This document shows positions 1 to 5,381 of a DNA stretch of 20,732 nt, in pieces. Within the stretch, counting starts at the first letter, position 1, and every line of letters starts with the position of its first letter. Where the stretch lies: contig CAKUND010000015.1 of the NCBI GenBank assembly GCA_934668295.1, positions 1 through 20,732 on the forward strand. Reading direction: 5' to 3'. The notes under the pieces were generated by a model. That model was given only the letters and a program-made list of their open reading frames with translations, did not search any database and was not told the origin of the DNA. Position numbers and translations under genes: made by a program. The stretch comes from an uncultured Oscillospiraceae bacterium. GTDB lineage: Bacteria > Bacillota > Clostridia > Oscillospirales > Oscillospiraceae.

Positions 1-758
1 GCGACAGCAAGCGTCCAGACGCCGCCGAGGGCCATGAACAGCTTTTCCTTATCGTGCAGACGGCGGTAGAGCGTCGGCAGCAGGATCAGGAGCATGGAGC
101 AGGCAGCGCAGGCCGTATGGCCGGACGGGAACGAGCGGAACTCGTCAGACGCAACGCCGTCGGCGACAAGCTTTTTCTTGAGCGCCGTGCCGGCCTGCCA
201 CCAGTTGGAGAAGTAGGTGTCGTTGCCCGTGGCGTAGATCAGACGCATGCGGGCGCGGCCCCAAGGTACTTTTATAATGTTGATGAGCAGCATGATGCCG
301 ACGCAGACCACGATCACCGTGCAGATAAAGCGCAGAAGCGTCTTGGTCTGGCACTCGCGCGTCAGAAACAACAGTGCGAACGCCATGAGCGCGTCGACGA
401 ACACCGTCACGAGCAGCGCGACGGGCATGGGCAGGGCGGGCACGTTGTCTGTCGCCTCATGGACGGAGAGGAACATGCTCGCAAGCGCCAGGCAGATGCC
501 GAAGGCAAGCAGGACAATGTTCAGCTCCGGACGGAACTTGGCGCGGTGGACGATCAGCAGGACGCCGCAGGCGGCCAGCAGGGAAAACGCAGGCAGTTCG
601 CCAAAGGCGGCGAAAAACTGGCCGATCGAGCTTTCATGGCCGGGATAGAGAAATTTGGAGATCGGCAGATCCCAGATCGAGCCCGCGATCAGCATGACGA
701 GCAGCACGATCGCCACCGTCAGCGCGCAGCGCGTATAGGTACGTTTGAGTTTTTTCAT
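1..758 (-). CDS. PAP2-family membrane phosphatase, C-terminus cut by window edge
   Basis: An open frame runs on the minus strand from ATG at 758 to the window edge, about 252 codons. It begins MKKLKRTYTR and contains several hydrophobic segments (about residues 12–27, 58–70, 80–97, 112–132, 145–162). It carries two signatures of the type 2 phosphatidic acid phosphatase superfamily: a Lys-x6-Arg motif (K163 to R170, KVPWGRAR) and PSGH at 211–214. The third motif (SRxxxxxHxxxD) should lie beyond the edge. Members dephosphorylate phosphatidic acid, undecaprenyl pyrophosphate or related lipid phosphates at the membrane; the substrate here cannot be told. An AGAGGAT ribosome binding site precedes the ATG, and a sigma-A-like promoter lies at 793–821. 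It is divergent from the FliB-like gene. The family call is secure, the specific enzyme is not. Confidence 0.85.
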   Translation of the reverse strand, partial: MKKLKRTYTRCALTVAIVLLVMLIAGSIWDLPISKFLYPGHESSIGQFFAAFGELPAFSLLAACGVLLIVHRAKFRPELNIVLLAFGICLALASMFLSVHEATDNVPALPMPVALLVTVFVDALMAFALLFLTRECQTKTLLRFICTVIVVCVGIMLLINIIKVPWGRARMRLIYATGNDTYFSNWWQAGTALKKKLVADGVASDEFRSFPSGHTACAACSMLLILLPTLYRRLHDKEKLFMALGGVWTLAV

Positions 759-792
759 GAACGATCCTCTTTATGTTTCGATTGGTTCTGCC

Positions 793-821
793 AGTATACC
801 ACAGATTTCCGCAAATGACAA
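793..821 (-). promoter_or_regulatory. Sigma-A-type promoter of the PAP2 gene
   Basis: On the minus strand, TTGTCA (821–816) is followed after 17 nt by TATACT (798–793). The start codon at 758 lies about 35 nt downstream of the -10 box. The -35 box is separated by a single base from the -35 box of the oppositely directed promoter. Confidence 0.7.
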
Positions 822-822
822 G

Positions 823-851
823 TTGACGCATGTTTCAAAAGCTGATATCAT
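823..851 (+). promoter_or_regulatory. Sigma-A-type promoter of the FliB-like gene
   Basis: TTGACG (823–828), a 17-nt spacer and TATCAT (846–851) stand 27 nt before the ATG at 879. The spacing and both hexamers fit the vegetative consensus well. Confidence 0.7.
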
Positions 852-878
852 CGAAGAAGCAAGAAAAGAGGGTGCGCT

Positions 879-1958
879 ATGAAGCATGTGCAATTTGATT
901 ATGTAAATGAATTTTCCTGTCTGGCGGGCGCATGTCCGGATACGTGCTGCAAGGACTGGCAGATCATTCTGGACGAGGACGCCATCGCGCGCTACGCTTC
1001 CCTGCCCGGCGAGCTGGGCGAACGAGTGCGCGCGGCCATGCTGACAGAAAACGGCGAGACGCGCTTCCGGGAGCAGGACGGGAACTGCGTTCTGCTGCGC
1101 GAGGACGGGCTGTGCCCGCTTCAGGCCGCGTATGGCGCGGAAATGCTCTGCCGCACGTGCTTTACGCACCCGCGCTTTACCGAGGAATACGGCCAGACGG
1201 CGGAGCTGACGCTCTCCGCCTCGTGCCCGGAGGCGGCACGGCTCCTGCTGGAGCACGATGCGCCGCTGGTACTGACAGAGACGGACGACGGCGGGCCGGT
1301 CGTACCGAACGAGCTTGATCCGGAGCTGTATCCTGCGCTGCTGGCCGCGCGGACGGCGTCGATCCGGCTGGCGCAGGATCGTGCGCGGCCGATCGCGGAT
1401 CGGCTGGCGCTCATTCTGCTGCTGGCGCGGCGGGTGCAGCGGCTGCTGGACGAGGGGCGGGACGAGCTTGTCCCGGTGCTGGCGCGGCGGTTCCTTGGAG
1501 CGCGGTATCAGGATCGGAGCCTTATCCGGCTGGCGCGGCTGCGCAGCAGGAGCGGCCGGTTTTTCCCGTGCTGGATGGTGCTCAACAATATGGAGCATCT
1601 GACGCGCCGGTTTGAGGGGATGCTGGACGCGGCTGTGAGTCAGGATACGCCGCCCGCCTCCTTCCGGGACGCGTTTTCTGTCCAGTATGAAAATCTGCTG
1701 GTCTATTTTCTGTTCCGCTATGCGCTCAAGGCTGTGAATGACCGGCAGTATCTGGCGCGGATCGAGCAGTGCGTGTTCCACCTGCTCTGCCTGCGAGAGC
1801 TTGGCGCGGATGCGAAGTCTGTGCAGGAGCTGGCCCCGGTCGTGAGCCTGTACAGCAAGGAGGTCGAGCACTCGGAGGAGAATCAGGCGCTGCTGCTGAA
1901 GCTTTTCCGGCGCGGGACGCTTCGCTGGCAGTATCTGGTGTCGATTCTGGATCTTTGA
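879..1958 (+). CDS. FliB-like (flagellin lysine-N-methylase family) cysteine-cluster protein
   Basis: This 359-residue protein starts at ATG 879 behind an AAGAAAAGAGGG ribosome binding site. Its N-terminal part holds a conserved Cys cluster: C14, C19, C23 and C24 (CPDTCC), then C70, C79, C91 and C94 (LCRTCFTHPR). This matches the family annotated as FliB or flagellin lysine-N-methylase, in which clustered cysteines are thought to bind a metal or iron-sulfur centre. The remainder is helix-rich, with many Leu, Arg and Glu, and no SAM-binding glycine motif is obvious. Many clostridia carry such genes without flagellar neighbours, and none is visible here, so flagellin methylation should not be assumed. 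It is probably monocistronic: its own promoter lies upstream, and an inverted repeat and a new promoter region follow it. Confidence 0.75.
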   Translation: MKHVQFDYVNEFSCLAGACPDTCCKDWQIILDEDAIARYASLPGELGERVRAAMLTENGETRFREQDGNCVLLREDGLCPLQAAYGAEMLCRTCFTHPRFTEEYGQTAELTLSASCPEAARLLLEHDAPLVLTETDDGGPVVPNELDPELYPALLAARTASIRLAQDRARPIADRLALILLLARRVQRLLDEGRDELVPVLARRFLGARYQDRSLIRLARLRSRSGRFFPCWMVLNNMEHLTRRFEGMLDAAVSQDTPPASFRDAFSVQYENLLVYFLFRYALKAVNDRQYLARIEQCVFHLLCLRELGADAKSVQELAPVVSLYSKEVEHSEENQALLLKLFRRGTLRWQYLVSILDL

Positions 1959-2024
1959 GTGCCTGCGCGCCGGGGACGGGCAGCCGCACTTCCCTTTTGA
2001 CCAGAAATTTATGGCTTTTTTCGT

Positions 2025-2057
2025 GTAAAGCGACGAATTTACAAAATTCCGCTTTAC
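2025..2057. repeat. 33-nt inverted repeat between fliB-like gene and trpR-like gene
   Basis: The left arm is GTAAAGCG (2025–2032) then, after AC, GAATTT (2035–2040). ACA forms the loop. The right arm is AAATTC (2044–2049) directly followed by CGCTTTAC (2050–2057). All 14 pairs are perfect, with a two-base bulge on the left. It could be a weak terminator of the upstream gene (only TTTC follows) or a protein-binding site just upstream of the next promoter. Confidence 0.55.
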
Positions 2058-2098
2058 TTTCAAGCACTAAAGTGTTACCATAATTAAACCTGAACACT
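2053..2098 (+). promoter_or_regulatory. Putative promoter with CACT/AGTG half-sites before the trpR-like gene
   Basis: A plausible promoter is TTTACT (2053–2058), 17 nt, TACCAT (2076–2081). The inverted repeat CACT-AA-AGTG (2065–2074) falls in the spacer. AGTGTT (2071–2076) and AACACT (2093–2098) form a second, wider inverted repeat around the -10 region. The position suits an operator, possibly for autoregulation by the TrpR-like protein, but this is inference. Confidence 0.35.
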
Positions 2099-2124
2099 AC
2101 CATTATAGAAGGAGATATCCCACC

Positions 2125-2448
2125 TTGAACAATCGAAACAAGCGTTCTGACCCCGACAGCGAACTCTACAGCGCCATTTTGAAGCTGCAGACTGTTGAGG
2201 AGTGCTACGATTTCTTTACCGACCTGTGCACATTTTCCGAGCTTAAGGCCATGGAGCAGCGCTTCGAGCTGGCGAAGCTGCTGAACGATGGTCTGATCTA
2301 CAACGATATTCTGGAAAAGACCGGTGCGTCCAGCGCGACCATCAGCCGCGTCAACCGCAGTCTCAACTACGGCATGGGCGCATACCGCATCATCTTCGAC
2401 CGCATGAAGGAAGAAGAAAAGAACAGGCAGAAGGAGCAGCAGGCGTGA
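2125..2448 (+). CDS. TrpR-like regulator of the YerC/YecD family
   Basis: This 107-residue protein starts with TTG at 2125, chosen because GAAGGAG (2108–2114) stands about 10 nt upstream and the family normally begins at this point. It has a TrpR-like all-helical fold; the helix-turn-helix is seen in IYNDILEKTGASSATISRVN (about residues 58–77), followed by the family-typical RSLNYG. The C-terminus is a charged Glu/Lys/Gln-rich helix. YerC-family proteins are small DNA-binding proteins of Firmicutes whose targets are poorly known, and tryptophan binding is not established. The stop overlaps the GTG start of the methyltransferase by 4 nt, so the two are translationally coupled. Possible operator repeats lie at 2065–2098. 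Confidence 0.85.
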   Translation: MNNRNKRSDPDSELYSAILKLQTVEECYDFFTDLCTFSELKAMEQRFELAKLLNDGLIYNDILEKTGASSATISRVNRSLNYGMGAYRIIFDRMKEEEKNRQKEQQA

Positions 2449-3191
2449 GCGCATATGAATCGCTCGCGGCCTGCTATGACGAGCTGACCTACGATATCCG
2501 ATACGAAAAAACGCTGACCTTTTTTGAGCGGCTGTGCGCGCGTGAGCATGTACAGCCGCATTCGGTTCTTGATCTGGCCTGCGGGACGGGGTCGCTGTCC
2601 ATGCTGCTGGCCGGGCGCGGATACCGGGTGATCGGCGCGGATCTGTCGGCGGAAATGCTGGCTGAGGCAGAGCGGAAGGCGCGGGAGCTGCCGGAGGAAA
2701 ACCGCCCGTTTCTGATCTGCCAGCCGATGCAGCGGCTTCGGCTGGCGGAGCCGGTCGACGCGGTCATCTGCGCGCTGGACAGTCTCAACTATCTCTCGCG
2801 TCCGGACGACTGCCGGAAAACGTTCCGGCGCGTATATGACGCATTGAAGCCCGGCGGGCTGTTCGTGTTCGATATCAATACGCCCGCAAAGCTGCGCGGG
2901 CTGGACGGACAGGTATTTCTGGACGAGACGGACGACACCTACTGTGTCTGGCGGACGGAGTTTGACGAAAAGAAGCGGCTGTGCTATTATGGCATGGACA
3001 TTTTCCGGCTGGACGGCGCGCACTGGGCGCGCTCGTTTGAGGAGCATATCGAATATGCCTATGAGCCGGACGAGCTTCTCCGCTGGCTCGAAGACGCCGG
3101 GTTTACACGCATCCGGCAGTACGGCGACCGCGTGCTGCGCGCGCCGAAGGAGAACGAGCAGCGCATTTATTTTTCCGCAAAGAAGGACTGA
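2445..3191 (+). CDS. Class I SAM-dependent methyltransferase
   Basis: This 248-residue protein begins at GTG 2445, overlapping the preceding stop in the string GTGA, with AAGGAG (2431–2436) as ribosome binding site. Motif I for S-adenosylmethionine binding is VLDLACGTGSLSML (residues 41–54), and the post-I acidic residue is D66 in VIGADLS. A later stretch, ALKPGGLFVFDINT, fits the usual motif III strand. The C-terminal part resembles the small-molecule methyltransferases often labelled UbiE/Methyltransf_25-like. The substrate cannot be told from sequence. It sits between a TrpR-like regulator and hslO, with a 2-nt gap to hslO, which suggests one transcript. Confidence 0.85.
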   Translation: MSAYESLAACYDELTYDIRYEKTLTFFERLCAREHVQPHSVLDLACGTGSLSMLLAGRGYRVIGADLSAEMLAEAERKARELPEENRPFLICQPMQRLRLAEPVDAVICALDSLNYLSRPDDCRKTFRRVYDALKPGGLFVFDINTPAKLRGLDGQVFLDETDDTYCVWRTEFDEKKRLCYYGMDIFRLDGAHWARSFEEHIEYAYEPDELLRWLEDAGFTRIRQYGDRVLRAPKENEQRIYFSAKKD

Positions 3192-3193
3192 CT

Positions 3194-4078
3194 ATGAAAG
3201 ACGAACTTGTACGCGCCATGACAAAGGACGGCTTTGTGAACGCCGTCGCCGTCACTACGACCGGCATTGTCGAGCGTGCGCGGCAGATCCATAAAACACT
3301 CCCGACCGCGACGGCGGCGCTCGGCCGGCTTTTGACCGCAGCGTCCATGATGGGCAACATGCAGAAGGTCGACGACGGCTCCATCACGCTGCAGCTTAAG
3401 GGAAACGGGCCGCTGGGGCGGCTGCTGGCCGTGTCGGACGCAGAGGGCAACGTGCGCGGCTGGGTCGAGAACCCGCAGATCTCCATGCTGGAAAAGGGCC
3501 CCGGCAAGCTGGACGTCGGTGCGGCTGTCGGCACGGACGGAACGCTCACCGTGATCCGGGATCTGCGCATGAAGGAGCCATATATCGGCACGATCGACCT
3601 TGTCTCCGGCGAGATTGCCGAGGATATCACATCATATTTTGCCCAGAGCGAGCAGATCCCGACGGCCTGCGCGCTTGGCGTTCTGGTCGGGAAGGATCAG
3701 TCTGTCACGGCGGCGGGCGGCTATATTATCCAGCTGCTGCCCGGCGCGCCGGATGATATCATCGACAAGATCGAGGCGGGCATCCAGAACGCGGGCGCGG
3801 TCAGCCGATTGCTGGCGGCGGGGATGGATGGTCAGGTCGTGCTGGAGACTGTGCTGCACGGATTTGACCTGGAAATTCTTGAAACGCAGCCGGTCGAATA
3901 CCGCTGCTACTGCTCACGCGACCGCGTGACGCGGACGCTCATCAGTCTGGGCCGCACGGAGCTGCAGTCCATCGCCGACGACGGCAAGGATATCCACATC
4001 GACTGCCAGTTCTGCGACAAAATTTACGATTACACCCCCGATCAGGTGCGGCAGATCCTGAAATCGCTTGACGAATAA
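3194..4078 (+). CDS. hslO: Redox-regulated molecular chaperone Hsp33
   Basis: This 294-residue protein has the length and sequence expected of Hsp33. The N-terminal domain starts MKDELVRAMTKDGFVN. The C-terminal redox switch has the four zinc-binding cysteines C238-x-C240 and C271-x-x-C274 (RCYC and CQFC). In the family these cysteines hold zinc when reduced; oxidation with unfolding forms disulfides and turns on ATP-independent holdase activity in the cytoplasm. The ATG at 3194 follows the methyltransferase stop by 2 nt, with AGAAGGA as ribosome binding site. A GC-rich hairpin with a weak T-tail follows the stop and may lower expression of the next gene. Confidence 0.95.
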   Translation: MKDELVRAMTKDGFVNAVAVTTTGIVERARQIHKTLPTATAALGRLLTAASMMGNMQKVDDGSITLQLKGNGPLGRLLAVSDAEGNVRGWVENPQISMLEKGPGKLDVGAAVGTDGTLTVIRDLRMKEPYIGTIDLVSGEIAEDITSYFAQSEQIPTACALGVLVGKDQSVTAAGGYIIQLLPGAPDDIIDKIEAGIQNAGAVSRLLAAGMDGQVVLETVLHGFDLEILETQPVEYRCYCSRDRVTRTLISLGRTELQSIADDGKDIHIDCQFCDKIYDYTPDQVRQILKSLDE

Positions 4079-4087
4079 AACAAAAAT

Positions 4088-4113
4088 GGCACGCCCGCTG
4101 CGGCGTGCCGTTT
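4088..4113 (+). terminator. Hairpin after hslO, weak or partial terminator
   Basis: GGCACGCC (4088–4095), loop CGCTGC, GGCGTGCC (4102–4109), then GTTTC. The 8-bp stem is GC-rich but the T-run is only three bases, and a strong GGAGG follows at once, so read-through into the acetyltransferase gene is likely. Confidence 0.5.
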
Positions 4114-4130
4114 CGCTATGGAGGATTTTT

Positions 4131-4928
4131 ATGATTGTTTCTTACAAGACCGGAACAGAGCTTTTGCAGGATAATCAGGCGTATCTGCAGACAAATCCCT
4201 ATCTTTCCACATTTTTTACGCTGGACGCGCCGCTTCTGAAGCGGGCTGACAAGATCAATTATGCGCTGCGCTGTGAGCAGGGAGAACAGCGGCTGCTGGC
4301 GCTGAAGGTCGAGCCGTATAATCTGCTGCTGTTCGGCGAGGAGGATCGCGTACCGGAGCTGCTGCGGTTTCTGTTTGACGGCGGCTATGAGGTCAAAAAT
4401 TATCTGTGCGCGTCGGAGCTCGGTTATGTGCTGATGCGTGAGCTGGCTGCGTATGGCCGGTGCTATGAGGAAGCGCTTGCTATGGACTTTATGGAGGCGC
4501 GGAGCGTTACCGAGCCGTCCGCGCCGGAGGTCGAGACAGCCCGGGAAGACGATCTGGATGAGGTCTTTGACTGCGCGCAGCGGTTTGTCGCCGACTGCGG
4601 ACTGCTGGACAAGCCGGAAAAGGAGCCGTTCCGGAAGATTCTCGATTCGATCCGGGTCATCCGGGCAGACGGAAAAATCGTCAGCATGGCGCGCATCGCA
4701 CCGGCCACAGGGGATGATCTGCGGCTCGTGCTCGTCTATACGCGCAGCGAATACCGCGGAAGGGGCTATGCGCGCAAGGTAGTCAACAGTGCGAAAAACG
4801 AGATTTTGGCCTCCGGGAAACGCGCCACGCTGAACGTTGACCGGAAAAATCCGGTTTCGTATCATCTGTATCTGTCGCTTGGCTTCGAGCGGATGTTCTC
4901 GCAGGGAGAATTCAGGCGGGTGGAATAA
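4131..4928 (+). CDS. GNAT-family N-acetyltransferase
   Basis: ATG 4131 is preferred over an upstream in-frame ATG at 4068, because GGAGG (4120–4124) lies 6 nt before it and the upstream start would run back through the hslO stop and hairpin. The product is 265 residues, beginning MIVSYKTGTELL. The C-terminal half is the GNAT domain: motif A reads LVLVYTRSEYRGRGYARKVV with the acetyl-CoA loop RGRGYA, and motif B includes NPVSYHLYLSLGFERM. The N-terminal half is a family-specific extension found in clostridial acetyltransferases of this size. The acceptor substrate is unknown. It probably shares a transcript with hslO by read-through. Confidence 0.85.
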   Translation: MIVSYKTGTELLQDNQAYLQTNPYLSTFFTLDAPLLKRADKINYALRCEQGEQRLLALKVEPYNLLLFGEEDRVPELLRFLFDGGYEVKNYLCASELGYVLMRELAAYGRCYEEALAMDFMEARSVTEPSAPEVETAREDDLDEVFDCAQRFVADCGLLDKPEKEPFRKILDSIRVIRADGKIVSMARIAPATGDDLRLVLVYTRSEYRGRGYARKVVNSAKNEILASGKRATLNVDRKNPVSYHLYLSLGFERMFSQGEFRRVE

Positions 4929-4982
4929 GATTTCAGAGAGAACGGAACAGAAGCTGATCGATATGGAAAAAAGAAAATTCGT

Positions 4983-5165
4983 TTGATCGTCGGCGTTGTG
5001 ATAGGCGTCGTGGTCTTATTTTATATCGGCGCTATGTTTGGATTCTTCCCGTTTACCGTTTGTGATGATCTGGTCATACGGGCAGTTGCCTTCTGCACGC
5101 TGATCATCTGTCTGGTCATTGCGGTCTGTACCTGTTTTATTATTGATTTTCTGGATAAAAAATAG
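4983..5165 (+). CDS. Small two-helix membrane protein, start probably frameshifted
   Basis: This frame encodes up to 60 residues from a TTG at 4983, with hydrophobic segments at about residues 2–22 and 32–54 and a charged end, DFLDKK. Only a poor ribosome binding site precedes this TTG. An ATG at 4963 (in GATATGG) opens a reading frame that stops after seven codons. If the A6 run at 4967–4972 had one more A, it would read MEKKKIRLIVGVVIG and join this frame, giving a normal Lys-rich cytoplasmic end before the first helix. The gene may therefore be broken, phase-variable, dependent on slippage, or affected by a sequence error. I do not recognise a family. Confidence 0.5.
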   Translation: MIVGVVIGVVVLFYIGAMFGFFPFTVCDDLVIRAVAFCTLIICLVIAVCTCFIIDFLDKK

Positions 5166-5169
5166 CACC

Positions 5170-5277
5170 CTGTAGGGGCGGACGACTCTGTCCGCCCGCA
5201 GGACGCAGCGCTTTTTTCGGAAATCCGCGGCAAATTCGCAACATTTTCAGGGCCGACAGAGTCGTCGGCCCCTACAG
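5170..5277. repeat. REPIN-like pair of inverted GTAG-hairpin units
   Basis: The left unit is CTGTAG (5170–5175) followed by a perfect 8-bp hairpin: GGGCGGAC (5176–5183), loop GACTCT, GTCCGCCC (5190–5197). The right unit is its inverted copy: GGGCCGAC (5250–5257), loop AGAGTC, GTCGGCCC (5264–5271), then CTACAG (5272–5277). The two 28-nt arms differ at only two positions, and those two pair with each other inside each hairpin. A GTAG tetranucleotide directly 5' of a palindrome, in two inverted copies around a short spacer, is the layout of REP doublets (REPINs) moved by RAYT transposases. No RAYT gene is in the window. Confidence 0.7.
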
Positions 5278-5302
5278 AGTTCTATGCAGATTTGCGGCTG
5301 CC

Positions 5303-5330
5303 AGCGGGCAGAGCAGGGCCCCGCTCCTAC
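5303..5330. repeat. Possible degenerate third REP-like hairpin
   Basis: On the minus strand GTAG (5330–5327) and G are followed by AGCGGG (5325–5320), an 11-nt loop and CCCGCT (5308–5303). The GTAG-plus-palindrome layout matches the neighbouring element, but the sequence differs and the stem is short. Confidence 0.3.
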
Positions 5331-5346
5331 CAACATATTACATATG

Positions 5347-5377
5347 AACAGCCACGTCCGGTATGGGCGTGGCTGTT
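5347..5377. terminator. Hairpin downstream of the ABC transporter operon
   Basis: AACAGCCACG (5347–5356) and CGTGGCTGTT (5368–5377) form a perfect 10-bp stem. It starts 4 nt past the stop codon of the second ABC gene. The T-run is on the plus-strand side (TTTT at 5376–5379), and the minus side lacks one, so it may act as a 3'-end stabiliser or an imperfect terminator for the operon. Confidence 0.5.
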
Positions 5378-5381
5378 TTGG

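Noticed and set aside
771..2063. 430-codon minus-strand frame opposite the FliB-like gene
   Set aside because: The Cys-cluster protein on the plus strand has promoter, ribosome binding site and family motifs; this frame is Arg/Gln-rich antisense.
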